Part shown: in pieces, positions 1-9,033 of the stretch
Position numbering within the stretch: the stretch's first letter is position 1
Layout: every line of letters starts with the position of its first letter
Source: Cocleimonas sp.
Lineage (GTDB): Bacteria; Pseudomonadota; Gammaproteobacteria; Thiotrichales; Thiotrichaceae
Direction of reading: 5' to 3'
Length of the DNA stretch: 50,692 bases
Assembly: GCA_021647365.1 (NCBI GenBank)
Contig: JAKIUW010000025.1
Coordinates: 1-50,692 of the forward strand
The notes under the pieces: generated by a model
Database searches by the model: none
Seen by the model: only the letters and a program-made list of their open reading frames with translations
Told to the model about the DNA's origin: nothing
Translations under genes and position numbers: made by a program

Positions 1-2
1 AG

Positions 3-98
3 CTTAATTTGTTTGAGAAGCGCGACCTTATGGCACTTCTTCGAGGTGATCCACCCAATAGAAAACAACATGACTTTAATCAAATGGTGATGTTATGA
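3..98 (+). CDS. 3' end of an unidentified protein (partial)
   Basis: An open frame enters from the left edge and ends at a TGA at 96-98. The visible tail is about 31 residues, polar and charged, and contains LLRGDPPNRK. It looks like a plausible coding C-terminus, and the other two forward frames close sooner or read less like protein. I do not recognise the family. It lies upstream of lemA on the same strand with about 125 bases between them. The fragment is too short to exclude chance. Confidence 0.35.
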   Translation, partial: LNLFEKRDLMALLRGDPPNRKQHDFNQMVML

Positions 99-223
99 AG
101 TTAACGGGACAGTAGTGGCTTTAAATACACTATTACCGCTCATCCGAGAATAAACGGTACATTCTTGAATCTGCTAAAATCGAAGCCATAGTTATAACAA
201 TATAAAAATAAATGGGAGATACT

Positions 224-799
224 ATGAATATCGGACTTATTGTCTTTTTTGGATTTATTGCTGCGCCACTTATTTGGGGTGTTGCGATTTTTAACCAACT
301 GGTTACGCTTAAAAATAATAGTAAAAAGTCTTGGAGTAATATTGATGTATTGCTTAAGCAACGTAATAGCGAATTGCCTAAGTTGATTGATACTTGTAAA
401 CAACACATGAAGTACGAGCAGGAGACGCTTGAAAAAGTCATCAAAGCGCGTAACTTAGTTGAATCTGCGATGAAGGCGAAAGATATCCCACAGATTGGCG
501 CGGCAGAAACGAATCTTACGGCAAGCTTGAATGGCTTGTTTGCAGTCGCTGAAGATTATCCTGAGCTTCGCGGCAGTGATGCATTCTTGCGTTTACAGTC
601 ACGCATTACCACATTGGAAGAGAGTATCTCTGATCGTCGTGAGTTTTATAATGATACGGCAGCGCTAAGCAACACACGCATTCAGCAATTCCCCGATAAT
701 ATCGTTGCTAATATTTTTAGTTTTGAAGAATTTGATTTATTAGAGTTCCGCGTTGAAGAGCTTCAAGATGTTGATGTTGGTGCAAGTTTTCAGTCTTAA
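224..799 (+). CDS. lemA: LemA family protein
   Basis: LemA proteins are small bacterial proteins with one N-terminal membrane segment followed by a long helical, coiled-coil-like domain; their molecular role is not settled. Here residues 1-22 form a hydrophobic anchor, followed by the family signature region (NQLVTLKNN, then KSWSNIDVLLKQRN) and long amphipathic helices, with FSFEEFDLLEF near the end. The length of 191 residues is normal. An in-frame ATG at 212 would add four residues, but GGGAG at 214-218 is an excellent ribosome binding site for the ATG at 224, so the later start is preferred. The next gene encodes a GIDE-domain membrane protein 39 bases downstream, a pairing seen for LemA elsewhere, so the two are probably co-transcribed. 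Confidence 0.88.
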   Translation: MNIGLIVFFGFIAAPLIWGVAIFNQLVTLKNNSKKSWSNIDVLLKQRNSELPKLIDTCKQHMKYEQETLEKVIKARNLVESAMKAKDIPQIGAAETNLTASLNGLFAVAEDYPELRGSDAFLRLQSRITTLEESISDRREFYNDTAALSNTRIQQFPDNIVANIFSFEEFDLLEFRVEELQDVDVGASFQS

Positions 800-838
800 C
801 TAGACAATAATAATACATATCTTTCAGAGCGAATATTC

Positions 839-1897
839 ATGTCTGCACCGATAGGACCTTCAGGCGTAGTAAAACCCATCCTTTGGTTTGTGTGGTTTTA
901 CTCTGTCGTTATTCTCATTATTCATGTGTTTAAAGGGCAAATTTCAGTTGAAGGGGCTGTCTTTAAAGGCGGAGCTTTCTTAGCCGTCATTATTGCGTGG
1001 ACGATTGGGCTTCACCAATATTTGTTTTCATTCTTCATGCCTGGCTCTAGTATTCTTACTCAATCGAAAGGGTTGCTGATGCGTTCCATCAGTTCGTTCT
1101 TTTATTTGATACTCTTTATTGGGATATTCTTTTTTAACGATTCTACTATTATCAATAAATCCACTTACATGGTGGCATTATCACTGATGAGTTTATTGTG
1201 GGCTTTTGCGCTATATAGCCGAATCCGCTTAATTGAAGACACCCCACATGGACGACTAAATTCTACAGCACAAGGTTACGCAGTTTTAAAAGGTAAGGTC
1301 TCTCTCTATCATGGCGAGACTGCTCGAGGGCCGCATAGAGAATTACCCGTGATGGTTTGGTACAGTAAATACCTTTACACCAGCTCAGCAGGTTTTTTGC
1401 TGGATGATGGCAAGGGCACTTGTACGATTGACCCACGAGATGCCGAAGTTATCACGCCGCGCCACCATTATGGTTCTTATGCTTTCTACGCTATCTATCC
1501 TGATGAAACTGTTTATGTCATCGGGCAGTTTGAAACGCTCAGCAAGCAACGAAATGAGCACGAAAGAAAGGCCTTAGTTAGCTCAAAAATCGTTGAATGG
1601 AAACGCAACCGTGTTAAATTCTTAGACTACTTTGATAGAAATAGTGATGGCGTGGTTGATGATGTCGAAATGGCTGGCGTTAGAAATGCGGCAGATAGAT
1701 TCGTTGATGATAGCTTGGAAGAAATTTACCAACAGCCTGCCAGCCATTTTGTATCTCAGCCTAATGACGGACGACCTTTTATTTTGAGCAGCATCCACCC
1801 TGATGAGCTAATCAAGCGGTACAAGCACGCCATGTTTTTTCATCTTTCTGCGTGGATTATTTTGACGATATTTTTGTTTGCGATGCGGGCTATATAA
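839..1897 (+). CDS. GIDE-domain (MUL1-like) membrane protein with an EF-hand
   Basis: This is a 352-residue integral membrane protein. Four hydrophobic segments lie in the first ~125 residues and one more at the extreme C-terminus. Between them is a soluble region with the features of the bacterial GIDE domain, named after the mitochondrial E3 ligase MUL1/GIDE: GYAVLKGKV, then FLLDDGKGTCTIDPRDAEV, then VYVIGQFE. It has no RING finger, so ubiquitin ligase activity should not be assumed. Around residues 263-274 it carries an EF-hand-type calcium loop, DRNSDGVVDDVE, between the GIDE part and the last helix. It follows lemA directly; LemA-GIDE neighbours are recurrent in bacteria but their joint function is unknown. 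Confidence 0.75.
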   Translation: MSAPIGPSGVVKPILWFVWFYSVVILIIHVFKGQISVEGAVFKGGAFLAVIIAWTIGLHQYLFSFFMPGSSILTQSKGLLMRSISSFFYLILFIGIFFFNDSTIINKSTYMVALSLMSLLWAFALYSRIRLIEDTPHGRLNSTAQGYAVLKGKVSLYHGETARGPHRELPVMVWYSKYLYTSSAGFLLDDGKGTCTIDPRDAEVITPRHHYGSYAFYAIYPDETVYVIGQFETLSKQRNEHERKALVSSKIVEWKRNRVKFLDYFDRNSDGVVDDVEMAGVRNAADRFVDDSLEEIYQQPASHFVSQPNDGRPFILSSIHPDELIKRYKHAMFFHLSAWIILTIFLFAMRAI

Positions 1898-1916
1898 AAT
1901 ATTGGGCTGTAATTAT

Positions 1917-2471
1917 ATGAAAGGTAAGTTAAAACATTGGAATGAAGAAAAAGGATTTGGTTTTATCTGTTTAAATGATAAATCTAAAGATATTTTCATT
2001 CATATCTCTGCACTAAGCAAAATGAGCCGTCGTCCTGCGGTGGGGGATATTATTCTTTTTGAAAAAAATGTCGATAATAATGGCAAGGAAAGGGCAATAA
2101 ATGCACAGATACTGGGTGTATTTTCTACCTCTTTAAGAATAAAAAATAAAAAGGAAAAAGCCAATAGCAACTTATTGTTAAAGGTGTTTTTAGGTGGTGT
2201 GCTGGTAATTATTGGCTTTGGTGCTTCTAAAAGTTATTTTAAACAAGATCAACAGGCAGTTGTTAGTAATATGTCAATGGTTAGTAATGTCACTGCCTCA
2301 GAAAAAAGTAGAAAAATAATAAATAGAAGTAAATTTATATGCCAAGGTTTGGAGCATTGCTCACAAATGTCATCATGCGCAGAGGCTAAATTTTATCTGC
2401 GCAATTGCCCAAATACGAAGATGGATGGTGATAATGACGGTGTGCCTTGCGAAACTCAGTGGTGTAATTAA
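1917..2471 (+). CDS. Cold-shock domain / excalibur-domain membrane protein
   Basis: The 184-residue protein has three parts. Residues 1-~65 are a cold-shock (CspA-like) nucleic-acid binding domain with KGFGFI and DIFIHISAL, the RNP1- and RNP2-like motifs. Residues ~85-105 are a single membrane helix (LLKVFLGGVLVIIGFGASK). The C-terminus is an excalibur calcium-binding domain with paired cysteines and DGDNDGVPCE. An upstream in-frame ATG at 1878 lies inside the preceding gene, and the cold-shock domain begins exactly at MKGKLKHW, so 1917 is chosen. Fusions of this kind are known as uncharacterised CSD/excalibur proteins. With the EF-hand protein just before it, this makes two calcium-motif proteins in a row. 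Confidence 0.8.
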   Translation: MKGKLKHWNEEKGFGFICLNDKSKDIFIHISALSKMSRRPAVGDIILFEKNVDNNGKERAINAQILGVFSTSLRIKNKKEKANSNLLLKVFLGGVLVIIGFGASKSYFKQDQQAVVSNMSMVSNVTASEKSRKIINRSKFICQGLEHCSQMSSCAEAKFYLRNCPNTKMDGDNDGVPCETQWCN

Positions 2472-2495
2472 TGTTAAACAAGATTGATCTTTGTT

Positions 2496-2570
2496 AAAGC
2501 ACACCTCCTCACTTTTACATCATCAATTAACAGCGATTAAAAACATCATGTAAAAGTGGGGGGGTGTGCT
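2496..2570. repeat. C-run/G-run palindrome, copy 1
   Basis: The left arm AAAGCACACCTCCTCACTTT and the right arm (2547-2570), with AAAAGTGGGGGGGTGTGCT, are inverted repeats around an AT-rich loop. The left arm has two C-to-T changes that weaken pairing with the G-run. It starts 25 bases after the stop of the cold-shock/excalibur gene and ends about 58 bases before gshA. Confidence 0.85.
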
Positions 2571-2627
2571 ACCATTATTCATTAACCACATTGTTAAACA
2601 TTGCTCTAAAAGCTCAAGGATGAAAGC

Positions 2628-4211
2628 TTGTACCAGTTACTCAATACCCGCTTGAATAAAATAGAAGAAAAAGGTTTTACTAATCTATTAAAAAAATCAC
2701 TCACAGGGCTAGAAAAAGAAAGTTTGCGCGTAAACTCCGAGGGCAATATCGCACAGACGGCGCATCCTAAAGTCTTAGGTTCTGCGCTAAAAAATCCGTG
2801 GATTACCACTGACTATGCTGAGGCAATGTTGGAGCTTATTACGCCTCCTTGTGATCGTGCTTTTAAATCGTTGGACTTTCTTTTGGATGTAGAAACGTTT
2901 GTTTATCAGCACTTAGAAAATGAGCTACTCTGGACGACCAGTATGCCGTGCGTGATTCGTGGCGAAGAAGATATAACCATTGCACAATACGGCAAAAGCA
3001 ATGCAGGCAAGATGAAATCTGTCTACCGTCAAGGGCTTGCCGAACGCTATGGAAAAATGATGCAGGTTATTTCAGGCATCCACTTTAATTACTCTGTCGC
3101 CACTGAATTTTGGCCAGCTTTCCAAGCCGTTGAAGGCGACACATCAGATCAGCAAGCTTTTATCAATAAACGCTATATGGCGATGACACGCAATATTCAG
3201 CGCTATGGTTGGATAATTCCATATCTGTTTGGTACATCGCCTGCGATTTGTAAGTCATTTTTGGCAGGCGTTCCTAAGCCCGAGACCATGAAGGTGTTTA
3301 AAGAGTTCACCTGCTACGAACCTTACGGAACCTCGCTTCGAATGGGTGATATTGGTTACACCAATAGCAAAGAAGATGACCGGGGTATTAAAGCCAACTA
3401 CAATTCTCTGGATGCCTATATAGCCAGTTTGCGTTGTGCTATCAACACGCCGAATAAAGAATATGAGGATATTGGCCTTAAAAATGGTGATGAATATTTA
3501 CAGCTAAATACCAATATTTTACAAATCGAAAATGAGTATTACAGTAGTGTTCGCCCTAAACAAATACTGGAAGGCTTTGAGAAGCCTACCGACGCATTAG
3601 AGCGACGCGGAATTCAATACGTTGAGCTACGCTCGGTAGACATTAACGCCTTTCGCCCCGCAGGAATGACACATAGACAGCTCTACTTTTTAGAAATATT
3701 TATGATGTTTTGTTTGCTACAAGAAAGTCCTGAAATAACAGAAGAAGAGGCCAAAGAAATTGATGAAAACCAAAGTATAGTTGCTCACCAAGGGCGCAAA
3801 CCAAATTTACAACTTAGTAGAAATAGTAAAGATATTAGCTTAAAAGACTGGGCAAATGAGCTACTCGATGAAATGTCTGGGGTTGCTGATTTATTAAATA
3901 AAGCACACAGTGAAACTTGCTACGCAACAGCTATAGAAAGTAAAAAATACTTGATAGAGAATCCAGACAAAACACCATCAGCGATGGTGCTGGATGATAT
4001 AAAAAATCGCGACGGTAGCTACTACCATTTTGCTAAACGCAAATCAGAAGAGCATCGTGATTATTTTTTGCAACGTAAATTAGATGCTGAAACGCAACAG
4101 AAGATTGAACGTGTCGCGCAATTGTCACTTAAAGAGCAAGTGGAACTTGAAGCAAAAAATGGCCTAGATTTTGATACTTTCTTGCAAAAGTATTTTGATA
4201 ATCAGTTATAG
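2628..4211 (+). CDS. gshA: Glutamate-cysteine ligase (gamma-glutamylcysteine synthetase)
   Basis: GshA joins glutamate and cysteine with ATP, the first and rate-limiting step of cytosolic glutathione synthesis. The 527-residue length and the motifs GLEKESLRV near the N-terminus, ISGIHFNYS, RMGDIGYTNS and YVELRSVDINAF match the proteobacterial (E. coli type) GCS family. The start is a TTG at 2628 with AAGGA seven bases upstream; the nearby ATG at 2620 is out of frame. It is preceded by a palindromic repeat and followed 32 bases later by lepB. gshB is not in this window. Confidence 0.93.
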   Translation: MYQLLNTRLNKIEEKGFTNLLKKSLTGLEKESLRVNSEGNIAQTAHPKVLGSALKNPWITTDYAEAMLELITPPCDRAFKSLDFLLDVETFVYQHLENELLWTTSMPCVIRGEEDITIAQYGKSNAGKMKSVYRQGLAERYGKMMQVISGIHFNYSVATEFWPAFQAVEGDTSDQQAFINKRYMAMTRNIQRYGWIIPYLFGTSPAICKSFLAGVPKPETMKVFKEFTCYEPYGTSLRMGDIGYTNSKEDDRGIKANYNSLDAYIASLRCAINTPNKEYEDIGLKNGDEYLQLNTNILQIENEYYSSVRPKQILEGFEKPTDALERRGIQYVELRSVDINAFRPAGMTHRQLYFLEIFMMFCLLQESPEITEEEAKEIDENQSIVAHQGRKPNLQLSRNSKDISLKDWANELLDEMSGVADLLNKAHSETCYATAIESKKYLIENPDKTPSAMVLDDIKNRDGSYYHFAKRKSEEHRDYFLQRKLDAETQQKIERVAQLSLKEQVELEAKNGLDFDTFLQKYFDNQL

Positions 4212-4243
4212 TATCCTCCTCCGTATATTTGACCCAGTCCATT

Positions 4244-4984
4244 ATGAAAATCATTCGAGAAAACAAAGGTTTTATCCTTTTTGTCATCTTCCTTTTTGTT
4301 TTTAGAGGCGCAATCGCCGATTGGCATCCTGTGCCTACAGGCTCAATGAAACCAACAATTCTAGAAGGGGATGTAGTGTGGGAAAATAAACTTGCCTATG
4401 ATTTACAAGTGCCTTTTACGGATATTTCATTAATGCGTTTAGGTGAGCCGAAACGTGGTGAAATTATTGTTTTCACTTCAAAAAATGCAGGTAAACGCTT
4501 AATTAAGCGCTTAGTAGGGTTGCCCGGCGACAAGCTTGAAGTAATAGATAATCATTTATTCATTAATGGTGAAGCCGCAAAATATGAAAGGCTTGGGGAT
4601 AATACTTTAGAGCCTGAAAGAACCAGAGATCACGAAAATGGCACAACCTACGCAATTGAGTCTTTGAGTGGTTTAACACCGCATGTGGTGCAAAGAGATG
4701 ATTTATATAATCCATTAAAAAATTATCCGCCTAAACAGCGTCAAAGTCCTCAATGTGATCGTTTTGTAGGTATTAATACTCCAACAACTATTCCAGAAGA
4801 TCACTACTTTTTCATGGGAGACAATCGGGACCATAGTGCAGACTCTCGTTGTTATGGCTTTGTCCCACGTTCAGAAATCCGCGGTCACGCTACTAGTACG
4901 CTTATGTCCATTATTACCCAAAAAACATGGTCAATCTGGAAATGGCGTTTTAGAACAGAACGTTTTTTTGATGCTTTAAAATAA
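4244..4984 (+). CDS. lepB: Signal peptidase I
   Basis: This membrane-bound serine protease cleaves signal peptides from exported preproteins at the outer face of the cytoplasmic membrane. After one N-terminal hydrophobic segment (residues ~9-25), the S26 motifs are all present: PTGSMKPT with the catalytic Ser, KRLIKRLVGLPGD with the catalytic Lys, and the MGDNRDHSADSR box. It is about 246 residues long, with no long inserted domain. A TTG at 4229 would add five residues, but neither start has a convincing ribosome binding site, so the ATG at 4244 is preferred. It converges on the urease cluster, with a palindrome between the two. Confidence 0.9.
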   Translation: MKIIRENKGFILFVIFLFVFRGAIADWHPVPTGSMKPTILEGDVVWENKLAYDLQVPFTDISLMRLGEPKRGEIIVFTSKNAGKRLIKRLVGLPGDKLEVIDNHLFINGEAAKYERLGDNTLEPERTRDHENGTTYAIESLSGLTPHVVQRDDLYNPLKNYPPKQRQSPQCDRFVGINTPTTIPEDHYFFMGDNRDHSADSRCYGFVPRSEIRGHATSTLMSIITQKTWSIWKWRFRTERFFDALK

Positions 4985-5016
4985 TAGACTTTAAACCAGT
5001 TTTGCTGAGTTTTTCG

Positions 5017-5065
5017 AAGTACACCCCCCTAGTTTTACATGCTGTAAAACTAGGGGGGTGTACTT
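5017..5065. repeat. C-run/G-run palindrome, copy 2 (most compact)
   Basis: A perfect 23-base inverted repeat has only a three-base loop. The arms read AAGTACACCCCCCTAGTTTT... and its complement. Relative to the usual CCCAC core, both arms carry the variant CTAG, so pairing is kept by matched changes. It lies between the convergent lepB and ureG ends, 32 bases after lepB. No T-run follows on either strand, so it is not a classical intrinsic terminator. Confidence 0.92.
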
Positions 5066-5163
5066 ATGTATAGTATAACCAGTCATACTGGCGAATAGCA
5101 GTATCGTGTAGTATCTCAACTATAGATTGCGGTATTCGACACAATGATGAACTTGAGTTATTT

Positions 5164-5772
5164 TTATAACATCCCTTTATCTTTAATAAACGCAATCACT
5201 GCATCCACATTTTCACCTTCTTTTAAATTGGTGAACAGATAGGGTTTATCTCCACGCATACGCTTAGTATCTTTATCCATCACTTCTAACGATGCTCCAA
5301 CCATTGGTGCTAAATCTATCTTGTTAATAATTAATAAATCAGATTTGGTAATACCTGGGCCGCCTTTACGCGGGATTTTATCTCCCGCAGCTACGTCGAT
5401 TACATAGATGGTTAAATCGGATAGCTCAGGACTAAAAGTCGCGCTGAGGTTGTCGCCACCGCTTTCGATAATCACAAAATCTAAATTTGGGAAGCGCTCA
5501 CACATGGTATCAACCGCTGATAAGTTGATCGAAGCATCTTCACGAATTGCTGTGTGTGGGCAACCGCCTGTTTCTACGCCCATGATTCTGTCAGCATCTA
5601 ACGCGTTGTGGCGCAGTAAAAACTCAGCATCTTCTTTGGTATAAATATCGTTTGTCACAACCGCTAAATCGTAGTCGTTTTGCATTTCTTTACAGAGTTG
5701 ACGGAGTAGTGCTGTTTTTCCTGACCCTACTGGACCGCCTACGCCGATTCTTAATACTTGTTTATTGCTCAT
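5164..5772 (-). CDS. ureG: Urease accessory GTPase UreG
   Basis: UreG is a SIMIBI-class GTPase that couples GTP hydrolysis to nickel delivery during urease activation, acting with UreD, UreF and UreE. The 202-residue protein has the P-loop GPVGSGKT at residues ~14-21, the metal-binding CPH in GVETGGCPH, ESGGDNL and the base-recognition NKIDL. It is the last gene of the cluster, 67 bases after ureF. Confidence 0.95.
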   Translation of the reverse strand: MSNKQVLRIGVGGPVGSGKTALLRQLCKEMQNDYDLAVVTNDIYTKEDAEFLLRHNALDADRIMGVETGGCPHTAIREDASINLSAVDTMCERFPNLDFVIIESGGDNLSATFSPELSDLTIYVIDVAAGDKIPRKGGPGITKSDLLIINKIDLAPMVGASLEVMDKDTKRMRGDKPYLFTNLKEGENVDAVIAFIKDKGML

Positions 5773-5839
5773 ATTATTTAATATTTCCTTTACCTTTTAC
5801 AACACCCCTCTAGGAAGAGGAACTAAATCGTAATTAAGT

Positions 5840-6523
5840 TTAAGATCTGAAAAGTCTCGAATATTGTGTTTCGTGTTGAGAACTTAGTATCGCCATCATA
5901 GGCAAAGAAGCCCCAATTTCATCATCTTTAACCGCTAACCCCTGTTCAACAATTTCTGGTATTAGAGGCAACAAATCCGACAACACACGTTGCCCATCGG
6001 TTTGCCCCAAAGGTACTAACTTAATTGCAGCGGCAATTTGATTATCCAGCCACGACCAAATAAAACCATTACCAGCTTGCTCGATTTCGATATTCCATTT
6101 TACTGATGCCAGCGTAAACAATGTTAAAAAACAGAGCTTATCTTGCTTTCGTAAAACCTTAGCTTCGACAATATCTAAATCGTCCAACAAGCGTGATAAT
6201 GCCAAACCTAACTGATGATCTTCAGCTCTTAGTTCGCTTGTTTCTCGTTGAGCAAATAGAATTTTATTCCATTCCACTACACCTTGTTCATCATCCTTAA
6301 TCCAGCAATTGTAAAGACGAGAAAACAAAGGTAAATCCACGGTTTTTAAACTCAGTGTTAGTGAGTCCTTTAACCAAGTTGCAAGAGTTTCTCGGTCGGT
6401 GATGTAGCCATTTTCAATTGCTGATTCCAAACCTTGTGAATAAGCAAACGCACCCACAGGTAGCGTTGGGCTACTCAGTTGCAGGAGTTTTAGTAGGCTT
6501 AGATTGTTTGTAGAATTTGTCAT
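5840..6523 (-). CDS. ureF: Urease accessory protein UreF
   Basis: UreF is an all-helical chaperone that bridges UreD-bound apo-urease and UreG and modulates the GTPase. The 227-residue protein shows the family N-terminus LLQLSSPTLPVGAFAYSQGL and the C-terminal segment with LPMMAILSSQHETQYSRLF. Its start directly abuts the ureE stop codon, so translation is probably coupled. Confidence 0.93.
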   Translation of the reverse strand: MTNSTNNLSLLKLLQLSSPTLPVGAFAYSQGLESAIENGYITDRETLATWLKDSLTLSLKTVDLPLFSRLYNCWIKDDEQGVVEWNKILFAQRETSELRAEDHQLGLALSRLLDDLDIVEAKVLRKQDKLCFLTLFTLASVKWNIEIEQAGNGFIWSWLDNQIAAAIKLVPLGQTDGQRVLSDLLPLIPEIVEQGLAVKDDEIGASLPMMAILSSQHETQYSRLFRS

Positions 6524-6988
6524 TTAATGCTCATGACTGTGATCGTGCGAATGCTGATGATGACCACCTTTTGAATACGCACCTGATTCTGGTTCAAACG
6601 GTGCTTGTTCTGTCGTCACTTCTAACCCTAAACCTCTTACCATATCGTCTAAGACATGATCATGTTGATAACGCAAAAAACCTTCATTAATTTGCAAAGG
6701 AATATGGCGATTGCCAAGGTGATAACAGACACGTGCGAGTTGTAGTGGGTCTTCGCACCTAACCGTAGAAACAGTTTCATCGGCGGCTTTAATTTCAACC
6801 AAAACGCCACCATCATCGCTGATAATTAAATCACCATCTTGAAAGCTCACGCCTTTTTCAAAAAACAAGCCTGCTTCGCGACCATCTTCGAGCACGACTT
6901 TTAAGCGACTTTTTTCGCGTAAGTCTCGCACTAATGTGACCGTCGTATCGGGAGTACCTTTTTCTACTTTTTTCTCAAACTTTATCAT
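6524..6988 (-). CDS. ureE: Urease accessory nickel metallochaperone UreE
   Basis: UreE binds nickel and hands it to the UreDFG complex. The 154-residue protein has the peptide-binding N-terminal domain, the metal-binding domain with CYHLGNRHIPLQI (the conserved GNRH histidine), and a His-rich tail (GGHHQHSHDHSHEH) typical of nickel-storing UreE proteins. Its ATG shares one base with the ureC stop codon (TAATG), indicating translational coupling. Confidence 0.95.
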   Translation of the reverse strand: MIKFEKKVEKGTPDTTVTLVRDLREKSRLKVVLEDGREAGLFFEKGVSFQDGDLIISDDGGVLVEIKAADETVSTVRCEDPLQLARVCYHLGNRHIPLQINEGFLRYQHDHVLDDMVRGLGLEVTTEQAPFEPESGAYSKGGHHQHSHDHSHEH

Positions 6989-8691
6989 TAGAATAAAAAA
7001 TACCTTTGCGCCAAGGGTAGAACTTCCGCAGGCTCACAAGTCAACAACTCACCATCTGCGCGCACTTCATAAGTTTGTGAATCTACATCAATATCAGGCA
7101 TATAGTCATTATGAATCATGTCTGTTTTCTTAACACTTCGACAGGCTTTTACCGCACTAACCAAGCTCTTTAATTCGAGCTGATCTGCGATGCCAGCATC
7201 CATGCCCGCTTGTGATAAAAATGTCATACGTGTCGCCAAACGTGCGCCACCAAAGCTACCAAACATGGGACGATAATGCACTGGCTGAGGCGTTGGGATT
7301 GATGCATTCGGGTCGCCCATCGGTGCATTGGCAATCATGCCGCCTTTGATGATTAAGCTGGGTTTTGTGGCAAAAAACGCTGGCTTCCATAAAACAATAT
7401 CTGCCAATTTTCCTACTTCAATCGAACCCACTTCGTGTGCGATACCGTGTGCTAATGCGGGGTTGATCGTGTACTTTGCGATATAGCGTTTGATGCGATT
7501 ATTGTCATTTGTTGAAGGGTCGCCCTTCAGACTACCACGCTGTACTTTCATTTTATGCGCAGTTTGCCATGTGCGAGTAATCACTTCACCCACGCGCCCC
7601 ATTGCTTGTGAATCTGATGCAATCATCGAGAATGCGCCTAAGTCATGCAAAATATCTTCGGCGGCAATCGTCTCTCGGCGGATTCGTGATTCTGCAAATG
7701 CCACGTCTTCCGCAATACTGGGATCAAGGTGATGACAAACCATGAGCATATCCAAATGTTCATCCACAGTATTTATGGTGTAAGGTCGCGTTGGATTAGT
7801 GGATGAAGGTAAAACATTTAATTCGCCACAAGCTTTGATAATGTCAGGCGCGTGTCCACCACCTGCGCCTTCAGTATGAAAGGTGTGAATCGTACGATTT
7901 TTAAATGCAGCAAAGGTATCTTCAACAAAACCAGATTCGTTCAAGGTATCGGTATGAATCGCTACTTGAATGTCATAGCGCTCGGCAACGCTTAAACAGT
8001 TGTCGATGGACGCTGGCGTTGTTCCCCAATCTTCATGTAATTTTAAACCCATCACCCCCGCTTCAACCTGCTCGTCCAATGCTTCTGGCAGGCTAGCATT
8101 GCCCTTGCCCATAAAACCTAAATTCATCGGGAATTCTTCTGCCGCTTGTAACATGCGGTGGATATTCCACGGGCCGGGCGTACATGTTGTCGCGTTGGTT
8201 CCTGTCGCTGGACCTGTGCCACCACCTAGCATAGTAGTCACGCCAGAGGTGAGTGCTTCTTCAATTTGTTGCGGACAGATAAAGTGAATATGTGCATCGA
8301 TTCCACCTGCTGTAACAATATGTCCTTCGCCCGCAATCGCCTCTGTCCCTGGGCCAATCACAATATCAACATTGGGTTGAACATCAGGGTTACCCGCTTT
8401 TCCGATACCAGAGATACGTCCGTTTTTTATGCCGATGTCTGCCTTAATAATTCCCCAATGATCCATGATGAGCGCATTAGTTATGACGGTATCAGCAACC
8501 TCGCTTGATACTCGCTGGCTTTGTCCCATGCCGTCGCGGATAACTTTCCCACCGCCAAATTTAACTTCATCACCATAGGTTGTTAAGTCTTTTTCAACTT
8601 CTAGCCAGAGTTCAGTATCGCCTAAACGTAAGCGATCACCCACGGTTGGGCCGTACATTTCGGCGTAGGCTTGTCTGCTTATTTTAGCCAT
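6988..8691 (-). CDS. ureC: Urease alpha subunit
   Basis: UreC is the catalytic subunit of the cytoplasmic nickel enzyme that hydrolyses urea to ammonia and carbamate. At 567 residues its numbering coincides with the Klebsiella enzyme. All active-site ligands are visible: His134 and His136 (HIHF), Lys217 for carbamylation (GLKLHEDW), His246 (HTDT), His272 (FHTE), and Asp360 (ASDSQ). The mobile-flap Cys319-His320 is also present. It overlaps ureB and ureE by one base on either side. No residue essential for catalysis is missing, so the enzyme should be functional. Confidence 0.98.
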   Translation of the reverse strand: MAKISRQAYAEMYGPTVGDRLRLGDTELWLEVEKDLTTYGDEVKFGGGKVIRDGMGQSQRVSSEVADTVITNALIMDHWGIIKADIGIKNGRISGIGKAGNPDVQPNVDIVIGPGTEAIAGEGHIVTAGGIDAHIHFICPQQIEEALTSGVTTMLGGGTGPATGTNATTCTPGPWNIHRMLQAAEEFPMNLGFMGKGNASLPEALDEQVEAGVMGLKLHEDWGTTPASIDNCLSVAERYDIQVAIHTDTLNESGFVEDTFAAFKNRTIHTFHTEGAGGGHAPDIIKACGELNVLPSSTNPTRPYTINTVDEHLDMLMVCHHLDPSIAEDVAFAESRIRRETIAAEDILHDLGAFSMIASDSQAMGRVGEVITRTWQTAHKMKVQRGSLKGDPSTNDNNRIKRYIAKYTINPALAHGIAHEVGSIEVGKLADIVLWKPAFFATKPSLIIKGGMIANAPMGDPNASIPTPQPVHYRPMFGSFGGARLATRMTFLSQAGMDAGIADQLELKSLVSAVKACRSVKKTDMIHNDYMPDIDVDSQTYEVRADGELLTCEPAEVLPLAQRYFLF

Positions 8692-9008
8692 TAGCTATTC
8701 CCCTCTAGTGAGCCACTAATTTCGGCATTAAAACCATAGATTTTACGATCACCCACAAAATCAACCAATGTCACCGAGCGCGTTTGCCCGGGTTCAAAAC
8801 GTACAGCCGTGCCTGCGGCAATGTCTAATCGAAAGCCTTTAGTTTTATCGCGTTCAAATTCAAGTGCGTGGTTGGTTTCATAAAAATGGTAATGTGAACC
8901 GACTTGAATCGGGCGATCGCCTGTATTAGCAACTTCAACACTGACAGAAGTCCTTCCTTGGTTTAATTCGATTTCACCTGCTTTGACAATCATTTCTCCA
9001 GGAATCAT
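8691..9008 (-). CDS. ureB: Urease beta subunit
   Basis: This is a structural subunit of the (alpha-beta-gamma)3 urease. The 105-residue protein begins MIPGEMIVKAGEIELN and contains GDRPIQVGSHYHFYE, both diagnostic. An AGGAG ribosome binding site precedes the ATG at 9008. It is separated from ureA by an unusually long 111-base gap that holds a palindrome, while its junction with ureC is a one-base overlap. Confidence 0.96.
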   Translation of the reverse strand: MIPGEMIVKAGEIELNQGRTSVSVEVANTGDRPIQVGSHYHFYETNHALEFERDKTKGFRLDIAAGTAVRFEPGQTRSVTLVDFVGDRKIYGFNAEISGSLEGNS

Positions 9009-9033
9009 TTTACTCTCCTACTTATAATTAGTC

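Noticed and set aside
133..444. Minus-strand reading frame of about 100 codons opposite lemA
   Set aside because: It lies over a well-supported LemA gene on the other strand, has no ribosome binding site and no recognisable domains; it is a shadow frame.
839..1897. Ubiquitin ligase function for the GIDE-domain protein
   Set aside because: No RING-finger cysteines are present after the GIDE region; the name reflects domain homology only.
5017..5065. Classical intrinsic terminator between lepB and ureG
   Set aside because: The stem is very strong but neither strand has a following T-run; it belongs to the repeat family, although it may still affect transcription ends.
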